Assembly (NCBI GenBank): GCA_900472295.1
Contig: UCIA01000004.1
Coordinates: forward strand, 62,001 to 126,000
Length of the DNA stretch: 64,000 bases
DNA from: Hyphomicrobiales bacterium
Lineage (GTDB): Bacteria > Pseudomonadota > Alphaproteobacteria > Rhizobiales > Rhizobiaceae
Direction: 5' to 3'
Part shown: positions 27,134 through 35,637 of the stretch, piece by piece
Position numbering within the stretch: the stretch's first letter is position 1
Layout: each line of letters starts with the position of its first letter
Program-made: the position numbers and the translations under genes
The notes under the pieces: generated by a model
The model's input: the letters and a program-made list of their open reading frames with translations, nothing else
Told to the model about the DNA's origin: nothing
The model's database searches: none

Positions 27134-28665
27134 GCCGCCACTCCATCAGCGTTCGAGCGGGCGCCCGAAGAGGCCGCGAGCAGCGCGTCGCTGTTCATCG
27201 ACGGGCCGGAGAAGGTACCGGCAAGCCGGCCGCGATAAACGACCAGCACCCTGTCGCAGACGCCGACCAGTTCGAGCAGGTCGGACGACAGAAGCAGGAT
27301 CGCCGCGCCCTCGCCCGCCAGCCGGTTCAACAGATTGTAGATCTCGACCTTGGCGCCGACATCGACGGCCACCGTCGGCTCGTCCAGAACATAGACGCGC
27401 GACTGGCAGCTCAGCCATTTGGCGATCGCCACTTTCTGCTGATTGCCGCCGGAGAGTTCGCGCACCAGCGCGTCGCGATGCGGCGTCTTGATCGACAGCT
27501 CCTTGATCAGGCCATCGACCGCCTGGTTCTCGCTGCGGCGGCTGACCAGGCCGCTCTTCGAATAGCGGCGCAGGCTGGCCAGCGAAATATTCTCGCGCAC
27601 CGACAGGCCTATTGCCACGCCATGCGCGCGGCGATCCTCCGGCAGCATGGCAATGCCGTCGCGCACCGCCTTGACCGGCGTCGACAGCGACAACTGCTTG
27701 CCTTCGACCTTGATCGAGCCGCCATCGGCGGTCTTGAGGCCGAACAGGCACTGCACGATTTCCTTGGCGCCGGATCCGAGCAGGCCGGTGAGACCGACGA
27801 TCTCGCCGGCGCGCACCTTGAAGCCGATGTTTTCGAAACCGCCACCGAGGCGCAGATTGGCGACTTCGAGCACCGGTGCGCCCAACGTGACCGAACGCTT
27901 GGGAAACATCTCGCCGACATCGCGGGCGATCATCATCGAGATGATCTCATCGATCGATGTCTCGCGCGGGTCGACCGTGCCGACATCGGTGCCGTTGCGC
28001 ATCACTGTGACGCGGTCGCAGAGCTTTTCGATTTCCTGCATGTAGTGGGAGATGAAGACCACGGCGATGCCGTCGTCACGCAGCCGGCGCAGCACGTCGA
28101 ACAGGCTGTCGACCTCGCGCTTGACAAGTGCCGCCGTCGGCTCGTCGAGCACGAGCACCGAGGCCTTTTGCGCCAGCGCCCGCGTGATCTGCACGACTTT
28201 CTGCTGTGCCGTGGTCAGATCCTTGACCAGGGTTCCTGCTGGCAATTCCATGCCGAAGAACCGCTTCAGCAAATCGGCTGCCTTGCGCTCCATGGCGCGG
28301 CGGCTGACGAACGGCCCGAACCCGATTTCGTGGCCGAGGAACACCGCCTCGCCAACGGTTGCGGTCGGCACCAGCAGCCTGTCCTGATGGATGAAATGCA
28401 CGCCGAGCTTTTCGACTGATGCCGGCGAAAGCGCGGTCACGGTCTCGCCATTGATCACGATGGTGCCGCTGTCCGGCTTGATGATGCCGGCCAGCACCTT
28501 GATGATTGTCGACTTGCCGGCGCCGTTCTGGCCGACAAGGCCGAGGATCGAGCCGCGCTCAATCTCGAGGTTCGCGTTCTCCAGTGCACGCACCGGACCG
28601 AACCGCTTCGATATATCGCTCATTGATACAGCAATTTCACGCTTTGCTGCCTGCATGGTCGTCAT
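27130..28665 (-). CDS. Sugar ABC transporter ATPase (two nucleotide-binding domains)
   Basis: The product is 511 residues with the RbsA/MglA-type tandem arrangement. Domain 1 has Walker A GQNGAGKST, a variant signature LTTAQQKVVQ and Walker B VLVLDEPT. Domain 2 has the degenerate Walker A GLLGSGAKEI, which is normal for this family, a canonical signature LSGGNQQKVAIAKWL and VYVLDEPT. It energises import through the permeases that follow. The start at 28665 gives MTTMQAAK; a later Met (MSDIS) is also possible. Confidence 0.93.
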   Translation of the reverse strand: MTTMQAAKREIAVSMSDISKRFGPVRALENANLEIERGSILGLVGQNGAGKSTIIKVLAGIIKPDSGTIVINGETVTALSPASVEKLGVHFIHQDRLLVPTATVGEAVFLGHEIGFGPFVSRRAMERKAADLLKRFFGMELPAGTLVKDLTTAQQKVVQITRALAQKASVLVLDEPTAALVKREVDSLFDVLRRLRDDGIAVVFISHYMQEIEKLCDRVTVMRNGTDVGTVDPRETSIDEIISMMIARDVGEMFPKRSVTLGAPVLEVANLRLGGGFENIGFKVRAGEIVGLTGLLGSGAKEIVQCLFGLKTADGGSIKVEGKQLSLSTPVKAVRDGIAMLPEDRRAHGVAIGLSVRENISLASLRRYSKSGLVSRRSENQAVDGLIKELSIKTPHRDALVRELSGGNQQKVAIAKWLSCQSRVYVLDEPTVAVDVGAKVEIYNLLNRLAGEGAAILLLSSDLLELVGVCDRVLVVYRGRLAGTFSGPSMNSDALLAASSGARSNADGVAA

Positions 28666-28679
28666 TCCCGGTTGATGGT

Positions 28680-28710
28680 GGCGGGCAGCCGCAAAGGCCG
28701 GCTGCCCGCC
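28680..28710. other. Stem-loop between binding protein and ATPase genes
   Basis: Arms GGCGGGCAGCC and GGCTGCCCGCC (11 bp, perfect) flank a 9-base loop in the 57-base spacer. Such hairpins after a binding-protein gene are known to block 3' decay and raise binding-protein abundance over the membrane parts. There is no T-run, so it is probably not a complete terminator. Confidence 0.7.
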
Positions 28711-28722
28711 GTTACGCTCAGC

Positions 28723-29724
28723 CTATTTAACGCCAGCCTTCTCGGCCGCGTCGAGGAACGGTTTTCCCTTTTCGGCGGCATTTTCCTTGTTGATCAGCAC
28801 CGCGGGCACGAAGGTGAAGGGCGCCACCTTCTGGCCGGCAAGATATCTGGCGGCATTGTCAACCGATGTCTTGCCGATCTCATAGGGCTGCTGCGCTGCC
28901 ACGGCACCCGCCGACGACTTCGGATCCATCACCATCTTGATGACTTCCGGGCTGCCGTCGATGCCGTAGGTCTTGACCTCGTTGCGGCCGGCGGCCTCGA
29001 CCGCCTGCGTGGCGCCGATCTGCGGCACGTCCCAGCAGGCCCACACCGCGCCGATCGAACCCTTCTCCGGCGACTTGGTCAGCATGTCCGTCACGTTGGA
29101 ATAGGCGCTCTGCACGGTGTTCGGGATGACGTCGCGCAGCTCCGGCTCGACGATTTTCACATCGGGGAACGAGGTCAGCACATATTTCAGCTGGTCGTAG
29201 CGGATCTTGCAGACCGGTACGCTGTAGAAGCCGTTGAAGACCAGCACATTGCCCTTGCCGCCCATGTCGGCGACCATCTGCAGCGCGATCTCGGCGCCGA
29301 TATTGTAGTTGTTGGATGTGGTGTTGTTGATGGCATGCGGTGTCGCGGTGTCGACCGTGAACAGCGGGATGCCGGCGTCGCGGATCTTCAGCAGCCATGG
29401 GTTCAGCACTTCGAGATTGCCGAGCTGCTCGATGATCGCGTCGGGCTTCTGCGCAATCAGCGTCTGCAGCTGCGCGATCTGCTGCTGATCCTTGCGGCCG
29501 GCGTCGAGTGCGATGACTTCGCCGCCCAGCTCCTTCACCCGGTCCTGGATGCCGCGGAATGCCATCAGGTCCCAATAGTGATCGGTGCCGATGGCGGAGA
29601 CGCCGATGCGCTTGCCCTTGAGCGACAGTTCCTCGGCATTCGCGCTGGAGATGGCGGCCAGGCTGCAAGCCGCCGCCAATCCCAAAGCGAGCGCCTTGAC
29701 TAGGCCTTTCATGGATCCGGTCAT
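28723..29724 (-). CDS. Sugar ABC transporter periplasmic binding protein
   Basis: The product is 333 residues with a Sec signal (basic MKGLVK, hydrophobic core, cleavage after SSANA). The mature protein fits the periplasmic-binding-protein type 1 family (RbsB-like): KRIGVSAIGTDHYW, AGRKDQQQIAQLQTLIAQKP and DAIIEQLGN. It delivers a sugar or polyol to the permeases. The start at 29724 is set by a GGGAGG ribosome site; the long upstream extension of the frame overlaps the aldolase gene. It is separated from the ATPase by a strong stem-loop. Confidence 0.92.
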   Translation of the reverse strand: MTGSMKGLVKALALGLAAACSLAAISSANAEELSLKGKRIGVSAIGTDHYWDLMAFRGIQDRVKELGGEVIALDAGRKDQQQIAQLQTLIAQKPDAIIEQLGNLEVLNPWLLKIRDAGIPLFTVDTATPHAINNTTSNNYNIGAEIALQMVADMGGKGNVLVFNGFYSVPVCKIRYDQLKYVLTSFPDVKIVEPELRDVIPNTVQSAYSNVTDMLTKSPEKGSIGAVWACWDVPQIGATQAVEAAGRNEVKTYGIDGSPEVIKMVMDPKSSAGAVAAQQPYEIGKTSVDNAARYLAGQKVAPFTFVPAVLINKENAAEKGKPFLDAAEKAGVK

Positions 29725-29786
29725 TTCATTCCTCCCTTGTTGATCGCTCCGGGCCTTCCCGGAGGATTCTGCCAGATGGCTGCGGC

Positions 29787-30458
29787 TCAGGCAGCAGCCT
29801 CCTTGTCGCGCAGGCCGTAGCTGGCCATGCGCTTGATGACGTTTTCGATCTCCTCCTCGGACAGGATCGGCGGCTCGCCGATCTGCAGGGCGCCGTGGTA
29901 CTGACGCGCCAGCGTTTCCACCTCGACCGCCAGCCACATCGCCTGGCTGAGGCTGGAGCCGACCGCGATCATGCCGTGCTGTGCGAGCAGGCAGGCCTTG
30001 CGGTCGCGTAGCGCCTCCACCGCATGCGCCGAGAGCTCCGCCGTGCCGAAGGTGGCGTAAGGAGCGCAGCGAATGTCACTGCCGCCGGCGACCGCGACCA
30101 TGTAATGGATCGCCGGTATCTTCCGGCCCATGATGGCGATGGTTGTGCAGTAGGTCGGATGCGCGTGAACAACCGCGTTTACCTCCGGCCGCGCCTTCAT
30201 GATGTCGAGATGGAAGCGCCATTCGCTCGACGGCGGCAGGCGCCCGTCGACCTCGCCATCCCAAGCCATGAAGACGATGTCCTCCGGCACCAGCGTCTCG
30301 TAAGGCGTGCTGGTCGGCGAGATCAGCATGCCTTCGCCATGGCGCCGGCTGACATTGCCTGACGTGCCCTGATTGATGCCCAGCGCGTTCATCTCGAGGC
30401 AGGCGTCGATGATTGCCTGGCGTGCCTCTAGGTCCGAAACGGTCATGCGATATTCCAA
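29787..30458 (-). CDS. Class II aldolase/adducin family (sugar-1-phosphate aldolase)
   Basis: The product is 223 residues, the usual size of L-fuculose-1-phosphate or ribulose-phosphate aldolase family members. It has the phosphate-binding GTSGNVSRR, ISPTSTPYE, the metal pair in VVHAHPTYCT with a third His in LAQHGMIAVG, and a Glu after it. Such enzymes cleave a ketose-1-phosphate into DHAP and an aldehyde. With the PfkB kinase and two SDRs it completes a plausible ketose degradation route. MEYRM at 30458 and MTVSD at 30446 are both possible starts. Confidence 0.88.
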   Translation of the reverse strand: MEYRMTVSDLEARQAIIDACLEMNALGINQGTSGNVSRRHGEGMLISPTSTPYETLVPEDIVFMAWDGEVDGRLPPSSEWRFHLDIMKARPEVNAVVHAHPTYCTTIAIMGRKIPAIHYMVAVAGGSDIRCAPYATFGTAELSAHAVEALRDRKACLLAQHGMIAVGSSLSQAMWLAVEVETLARQYHGALQIGEPPILSEEEIENVIKRMASYGLRDKEAAA

Positions 30459-30473
30459 TCCTTGCTCGGCCCG

Positions 30474-31250
30474 TCACCAGGCCGTGTAGCCGCCATCGAT
30501 CGACAGGACCGCGCCGGTGACGTAGCTCGACGCCGGCGAGGCGAGAAACAGGATCGCCGAAGCTATCTCGTGCGGCTCGCCGAGCCGGCCCATCGGCGTC
30601 ATGTCGATCCAGGTGTTGAAGAGTTCGGGCCGCTCGCGCATTTTCAGCGTCATCTCGGTGCCGACATAGCCCGGCGCCAGCGCGTTGACGCGCACGCCCG
30701 ATTTCGCCCACTCGACGGCTAGCGCCTTGGTCATCATGTGCACGGCGCCCTTGCTCACCATGTAGGAGGGCGCGGTCTGCGGACGGTTGATGATCAGGCC
30801 CGACATCGAGCCGAGATTGACGATCGAGCCCTTCTTGCGGGCGACCATGGACCGGCCGAAGGCACGCGAGGCCCAGTAGACGCCGTTGACGTTGACATCC
30901 ATCACCAGGCGCCATTCCTCGTCTGATGTGTCGAGCGCGGTGTTGAGGCGGGCGATGCCGGCGCTGTTGACCAGTATGTCGACCTGGCCGAAATCGCTGA
31001 CGATCTTGGCCGCCAGCGCCTCGACGGCACGTGGATCAGTGACGTCGAGCGCACGGCCATCGACGCTTGCGACACCGGCCTCTCTAAGCGCCTCGGCGGC
31101 TGCATCCAGGCCTTGCATATTCATATCGAGCAGGACGATGCGCGCGCCGCAGGTGCCGAGCGCCTTGGCGGCCTCCAGACCGATGCCGCTGGCGCCGCCG
31201 GTGACGACGGCAACCTCGCCCGTCAGGTCGAATTGCGACCGGTAGTCCAT
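30474..31250 (-). CDS. Short-chain dehydrogenase, first gene of sugar operon
   Basis: The product is 258 residues: TGGASGIG for NAD, Asp in IVLLDMN indicating NAD preference, NSAG turn, Ser in VNLGSMSG, SYMVSKG for Tyr-x3-Lys, and TGAVLSIDGGYTAW at the end. It resembles polyol dehydrogenases of rhizobial sugar operons. It is first in an eight-gene minus-strand operon and has a GGAGGA ribosome site. The GntR-type palindrome lies 159 bases upstream. Confidence 0.9.
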   Translation of the reverse strand: MDYRSQFDLTGEVAVVTGGASGIGLEAAKALGTCGARIVLLDMNMQGLDAAAEALREAGVASVDGRALDVTDPRAVEALAAKIVSDFGQVDILVNSAGIARLNTALDTSDEEWRLVMDVNVNGVYWASRAFGRSMVARKKGSIVNLGSMSGLIINRPQTAPSYMVSKGAVHMMTKALAVEWAKSGVRVNALAPGYVGTEMTLKMRERPELFNTWIDMTPMGRLGEPHEIASAILFLASPASSYVTGAVLSIDGGYTAW

Positions 31251-31408
31251 GCAAATCCTCCACAGGGACCAGGCTTGGGCGCGGGCAAAATGTTCCCCTC
31301 GCCGCCAAGGCGGCGTCGCAAGCCGATCGATCCTGGTAATGCCTTAGGGGGTTAGGCTCCTCCCGACCCCATGGCAAGGACGTTACAGAAGCTTCCCGGG
31401 TCCGTCAA

Positions 31409-31424
31409 TCTGGTTATAACCAGA
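31409..31424. promoter_or_regulatory. Palindromic GntR-type operator upstream of sugar operon
   Basis: TCTGGTTATAACCAGA is a perfect 16-bp palindrome in the 201-base gap between the GntR gene and the first SDR. Its core TGGTTATAACCA is found again at 37638-37649. TGGT-N4-ACCA fits targets of UTRA-type GntR regulators, such as the DasR/NagR sites. Confidence 0.75.
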
Positions 31425-31451
31425 AAACGAATCTTTTTCTACCGATGAGAC

Positions 31452-32306
31452 TCAGGTGCGATCGACACCGTTTACCGTCGCTGACGGTTGCTCGACCGCC
31501 ATGTGGATGCGGGCAACGGAGGAGTTGTAGAAGGCCTCGTAATATTCGAGTGCCGCACCGTCCGAATCATAGGCAATCGACTCGATTTCGATCAGCGGCG
31601 TGTTGGCGGCAACGCCCATCTGCTCGGCCTCTTCCTTGGTGGGCAACGCCGCGCGCAGCCAACGGTCGGCGCGCTTAACCGTCAGGCCGAACACCGCGCG
31701 GATGGTGCCGAAAATCGACTGGTTTTCCGACAGGATGTTTTCGAGCCCCGGCACCCTGTGCCCCGGCAGGCTGATGCGTGTCATGGTGATCGGCGCGCCG
31801 TCGGTCATGTAGACGCGGCTGATGCGAACCACGCTGCCATTGGCGGGAATGCCGAAGACTTTGGACTCCTTCTCGTTCGGCGGGCAACGGTAGATTTCGA
31901 GCGTGCGCGTCGAGACCTTGTGGCCCTTTGCCGTCAGGTCGTCGAACACACCGAGATTGGCGGTCATGAAGTCGACGTGCTCGCGCGGTGCGGCGACGAA
32001 CATGCCCTTGCGCGGCATCTTGATGATGCGGCCTTCGCTGGACAGCGAGCCGATCGCGGCACGCACGACCGGACGCGAGACGCCGAAGAAGTCGCACAGC
32101 GCCTGCTCGGAAGGGATGCGCGAATTGGCCGCCAGCAGGCCGGTGTTGATGGCTTCCTCGACCTGGTTGCGCAATTGCACCCACAGCGGTGCCGCCTCAT
32201 CGCGATTGAGCTCGACCTTGGAGCCGATCGAGCGGAACGCCTCGGCGGCTCCGGCATCTTCCTGGTCGTAGCGAGGACGCCCACGCATTCTGGTCGTTTG
32301 TTCCAT
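31452..32306 (-). CDS. GntR family regulator with UTRA domain
   Basis: The product is 284 residues. Residues 30-105 hold the winged helix (PLWVQLRNQVEEAINTGLLAANSRIPSEQ split by ALCDFFGVSRPVVRAAI), and residues 125-275 are the UTRA effector domain (ISRVYMTDGAPITMTRISLP and the ending YYEAFYNSSVARI). It is the last gene of the acyl-CoA operon, 49 bases after the MFS gene, and precedes the sugar operon. Palindromes upstream of both operons make it the probable shared repressor, with the effector likely a phosphosugar or acyl compound. Confidence 0.9.
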   Translation of the reverse strand: MEQTTRMRGRPRYDQEDAGAAEAFRSIGSKVELNRDEAAPLWVQLRNQVEEAINTGLLAANSRIPSEQALCDFFGVSRPVVRAAIGSLSSEGRIIKMPRKGMFVAAPREHVDFMTANLGVFDDLTAKGHKVSTRTLEIYRCPPNEKESKVFGIPANGSVVRISRVYMTDGAPITMTRISLPGHRVPGLENILSENQSIFGTIRAVFGLTVKRADRWLRAALPTKEEAEQMGVAANTPLIEIESIAYDSDGAALEYYEAFYNSSVARIHMAVEQPSATVNGVDRT

Positions 32307-32355
32307 TCGGTCCCGCCGCAAATGATTGCCGCGACTCAAAGCGGCAGCGTCCTCC

Positions 32356-33600
32356 CTAGCGGAGGCCGCCGGCCATATTCACGCTCTCCGGCAAGTTTCG
32401 CAACCACAGCATGGCCACGGCACCAAGAAGCGGCCCGGGAACGAGCAGCAGGAAGGCCCAGCGCCAGCCGCCGATGAGGTCGGCAAAGTGCGGCGTCAGC
32501 CAGATGGCGAGCACCGTCAGCGCGAAACCGGCGCCGAGTTGCAGCGATAGCGCCGTGCCGACGAAGCGGCGGTCGGCGAGTTCGGTGACGGCAGCGGAAA
32601 ACTGCGCGGAATCGCCGACCACCGAGATGCCCCAGACGATAGCGACCAGCATGAACAGCCAGAGCGGCCCCGTGAACAGGAAGCCCATCAGTAGCGCGCA
32701 GCTTCCCGAGACGATCATCATACCGGCCGTGGTCGCCGTGCGACCGATACGGTCCGACAGATAGCCACCGAGCAGGCAGCCGAGAATGCCGGAGGCGACG
32801 ACGACGAAGGTCGACAGCGACGCGGTAGCGGCCGTTCCGATAGCCTGCGCCTCGAAAGCGGCACGCGTATAGGCAAGCAGCCACGCCCACATGGCATAGA
32901 GTTCCCACATGTGTCCGAGATAGCCGAGATTGGCGAGGAGCAGCGGCTTTTCGCGAAACACCTGGCCGATGCGCGAGGGTTCGAACACGGCCTTGCCGAA
33001 CGGATATGGCCCTTCCCTGGCAAACAACAGGAACAGCAGCGCACCGATCGCCGTCGCCAGGCTGGCGGCGGCGACCACCGGCCGCCAGTCGAGCGCGCCC
33101 AAGGCGGCGCGGAAGAGATGCGGCAGTGCCGAGCCGATCGTCAACGCGCCGATGACCGCGCCGAGCGCCAGCCCCCTGTCACGCGTAAACCAGGTGGCGA
33201 CCAGCTTCAGCGCCGGCGGATAGACGCCGGCAAGTGCGGCGCCGGTGACGATGCGCGCGACAATGGCGCCGCCCGGACCGAGATGAAACAGCAGACTTGC
33301 ATTGGCGAGCGCGGCAACAAGTGCTGCGGCAGCCATCAGACGACTGAGCCGCACCATGTCGGGCAGGTTGACCAGGCTCGCCGCCAGCGCGCCGATCACG
33401 AAGCCGACCTGCACGCCGTTGGTCAGCCAGGCCTCGGCGCCGGAGCCGAGAGCCATTTCCTGCTTCAACTCCGGCAGGATGGCGGTTGCCGAAAACCAGG
33501 TGGTCAGCGACAGGACAACAGCCAGGCAAAGCAGCGACAGCACACGCCAGCGTTCGCTGTCGGAGGCCACGCCAGGGCGGCTGTCGTCCATCGCGCTCAT
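32356..33600 (-). CDS. MFS transporter
   Basis: The product is 414 residues with 12 predicted helices. Motif segments include GVYPPALKLVATWFTRDRGLALG between helices 4 and 5 and GGYLSDRIGRTATTAGMM in the second half. It most resembles CynX/NimT or NarK-like carriers rather than sugar porters. The ATG at 33600 overlaps the MaoC stop by four bases. It likely imports or exports the acid degraded by the neighbouring CoA enzymes. Confidence 0.85.
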   Translation of the reverse strand: MSAMDDSRPGVASDSERWRVLSLLCLAVVLSLTTWFSATAILPELKQEMALGSGAEAWLTNGVQVGFVIGALAASLVNLPDMVRLSRLMAAAALVAALANASLLFHLGPGGAIVARIVTGAALAGVYPPALKLVATWFTRDRGLALGAVIGALTIGSALPHLFRAALGALDWRPVVAAASLATAIGALLFLLFAREGPYPFGKAVFEPSRIGQVFREKPLLLANLGYLGHMWELYAMWAWLLAYTRAAFEAQAIGTAATASLSTFVVVASGILGCLLGGYLSDRIGRTATTAGMMIVSGSCALLMGFLFTGPLWLFMLVAIVWGISVVGDSAQFSAAVTELADRRFVGTALSLQLGAGFALTVLAIWLTPHFADLIGGWRWAFLLLVPGPLLGAVAMLWLRNLPESVNMAGGLR

Positions 33601-34049
33601 GCGCCCTGCAGCGGCACGGTGAAGACCGTCGCGGTGCCGGTGAGACAAAGCTCGCCCTGGCCATTGCGCACCGATGTCTCGATCTTGCAGATCGGCTTGT
33701 CGGGCCGCACCTCCCTGACCTCGACGCGTCCGGTGATCTCCTCGTCGACGCCGACCGCCTTGACGAACTTCCAAGCGACTTCGAGAAACACGGTGCCGGG
33801 TCCCGGCAGGTCCTCGGCGACCAGCGCATTGAGGATTCCTGAGGTGACGCCGCCCTGGACGATCAGCTTGCCGAACACCGACTTCTCGGCCAGCGCGCGG
33901 TCATAGTGCAGCGGATTGCGGTCGCCGGTGATGTCGGTGAAGGCTTCGATGTCGCTGGCGCGCGTGCGCCGCGTGCGTTCGGCGAAGGCACCGACTTGCG
34001 GGCGGCCCTTCACCACGCCTGCCCATCCGTCTTTCGTCCCTGTGCTCAT
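33597..34049 (-). CDS. MaoC-like (R)-specific enoyl-CoA hydratase
   Basis: The product is 150 residues, a single hot-dog domain. The signature FTDITGDRNPLHYDRALAEKS contains the catalytic Asp and His of MaoC/PhaJ hydratases, and GKLIVQGGVTSGIL follows. It hydrates an enoyl-CoA. Overlapping genes on either side (DUF35 and MFS) place it in one coupled unit. In combination with a Cys-less thiolase-like protein and DUF35, it resembles the hydratase partner of steroid side-chain aldolase complexes. Confidence 0.9.
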   Translation of the reverse strand: MSTGTKDGWAGVVKGRPQVGAFAERTRRTRASDIEAFTDITGDRNPLHYDRALAEKSVFGKLIVQGGVTSGILNALVAEDLPGPGTVFLEVAWKFVKAVGVDEEITGRVEVREVRPDKPICKIETSVRNGQGELCLTGTATVFTVPLQGA

Positions 34050-34486
34050 GTCGGCGTCTCCTCTGTTGCGGTTTCGACTGATTTGAAGGCTGGCAGGACA
34101 CGGCCGCCGATCGCCGTCGGCGCGAGTTGCAACGCGTCCCCTACCCTGGGCGGCCGTTCGCCCGGCAGGATGAAGCTCAGCATCGTGGGACCCTCGGCCA
34201 ATTCGACCAGCCCGACGACGTAGGGTGCCGCCGGCAGCCAGGCGGGATGGCCTGGCTTGTGTATTTGCGAAAAGGACTTCAGCTGGCCCTGCCCAGACGC
34301 TTCTTTCCAGACAAGGCGCTTGCCCCAGCAATGCGGGCAGATCGGCCGCGGATAGAACACGGCCGTGCCGCAGTCCTCGCAGTGCTGGATTTTCAAGCGC
34401 CCTTGCGCCACCGCATCCCAGAATGGCTGGGTCAACGCGGTGATCGTCGGACCGGGGGCCTTCAAGGCATTGAGATCGACGGACAT
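34046..34486 (-). CDS. DUF35 OB-fold/zinc-ribbon acyl-CoA-associated protein
   Basis: The product is 146 residues. The N-terminal rubredoxin-like zinc ribbon has CEDCGTAVFYPRPICPHC, a CxxC-x10-CxxC pattern, and the rest is the OB-fold (SFSQIHKPGHPAW, PYVVGLVELAEGP). DUF35 proteins pair with thiolase-like proteins, often adjacent as here, and in steroid catabolism form the retro-aldolase with Ltp2. The start touches the thiolase-like stop by one base. Confidence 0.92.
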   Translation of the reverse strand: MSVDLNALKAPGPTITALTQPFWDAVAQGRLKIQHCEDCGTAVFYPRPICPHCWGKRLVWKEASGQGQLKSFSQIHKPGHPAWLPAAPYVVGLVELAEGPTMLSFILPGERPPRVGDALQLAPTAIGGRVLPAFKSVETATEETPT

Positions 34487-35637
34487 CAGGCGGCTCCCAG
34501 CACGAGCGCGGTCGCCTCGCTCATCGTCGCGCCATTGCCGGTGACCAGCGCCAGCGCGGCCTTGCCGATCTGGCGTTCGCCCGCCTCGCCGCGCAGCTGA
34601 CGCACCGCCTCGACGACATGCGTCATGCCGCCGGCAAGGTCGGGCTGGCCGAAGCCGAGCTGGCCGCCATGGGTGTTGAGCGGCTTGTCGCCATTGTGAG
34701 TAAGGTCGTGGTCGCGCAGCCACGCGCCGAACTGGCCGGGCGCGCAGAGGCCGGCATCCTCGATCGTCGTGGCGACCATGATCGTGTAGCAGTCGTAGAG
34801 TGACAGGAGATCCATCTCATCGGCCCTGGTGCCGGACTGCGCGAGGGCCCGCGCCATGGCGCTCTTCAGCGGACCGGAGGTGAGGCTCGGCGCCTGGCTG
34901 ACCGCGCGATGCGTGACCTTCTCGCCGGCCCCCAGCAGATGCACGGTAGGCTTGCGCAGCGAACGCACGCGTTCGGCCGAGGTGACGACAACAGCCTCGC
35001 CGCCGGCGACCGGCATGACGATTTCATAGAGATGCAGCGGTGATGCTATGATGGGCGAGGCCAGCACCGCCTCCACATCGGCGGGTTTGCCGTAGAAGAT
35101 CGCGTCGGGGTTGAGCTGTCCGTTGGCCCGCGCCGCCGCGGCGATCAGCGCGAAATCCTTGGCTGTCGAGCCATGCTCGGCCATATGCGCCTGCATCAGC
35201 AGTGCGTAGGAGATGTTGGCGCCCGAGGCGCCGAATGGCACGTCAAACTCGCGGATCGGATTGCGGTTGGGCGAGCGCGGAGCTGCCTCCTCGCGGTTGT
35301 TGGCGAGCACGCACAGCACCGTCTCGCACATGCCGGCCTCGATGGCCGCCGCCGCGCGCCAGACCATCCCCGCACCCGAAGCGCCGCCGAGGTCGACGAC
35401 ATTGGCCATGGTCGGCGCCAACCCGAGATACTCGGCAATCGTTGCCGGGACATGTTGCGGCGTCTCGCCGACCTGCGGCCCGACCAGCAGCCCGTCGATC
35501 GCACCCGGCTCCAGCCCGGCATCGAACACCGCCAGGCGCGAGACCTCCGCGATCATCTCCAGCGTCGTCACGCCGCTGGTCAGGCGCTGCGGCTTCAATT
35601 CGCCGATGCCGACGATCGCTCCCTTGGCCCGGCTCAT
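34486..35637 (-). CDS. Thiolase-like (SCP2-type) protein lacking catalytic Cys and His
   Basis: The product is 383 residues with the SCP2-thiolase fold: AIVGIGELK at the start, LYDCYTIMV, and LNTHGGQLGFGQPDLAGGM with VVEAVRQLRG. The nucleophile loop reads GGASGAG where a thiolase has CaSG, and the HP of the GHP motif is replaced by Gln-Pro. It therefore cannot be an ordinary thiolase. Proteins with this defect that pair with DUF35 act as aldolases on acyl-CoA, which is the likely role here. It overlaps the ligase gene by four bases. Confidence 0.85.
   Translation of the reverse strand: MSRAKGAIVGIGELKPQRLTSGVTTLEMIAEVSRLAVFDAGLEPGAIDGLLVGPQVGETPQHVPATIAEYLGLAPTMANVVDLGGASGAGMVWRAAAAIEAGMCETVLCVLANNREEAAPRSPNRNPIREFDVPFGASGANISYALLMQAHMAEHGSTAKDFALIAAAARANGQLNPDAIFYGKPADVEAVLASPIIASPLHLYEIVMPVAGGEAVVVTSAERVRSLRKPTVHLLGAGEKVTHRAVSQAPSLTSGPLKSAMARALAQSGTRADEMDLLSLYDCYTIMVATTIEDAGLCAPGQFGAWLRDHDLTHNGDKPLNTHGGQLGFGQPDLAGGMTHVVEAVRQLRGEAGERQIGKAALALVTGNGATMSEATALVLGAA

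Noticed and set aside
34486..35637. Annotation as a working acetyl-CoA acetyltransferase
   Set aside because: The catalytic Cys and His positions are Gly and Gln, so it cannot use the thiolase mechanism; the true thiolase is at 37703.
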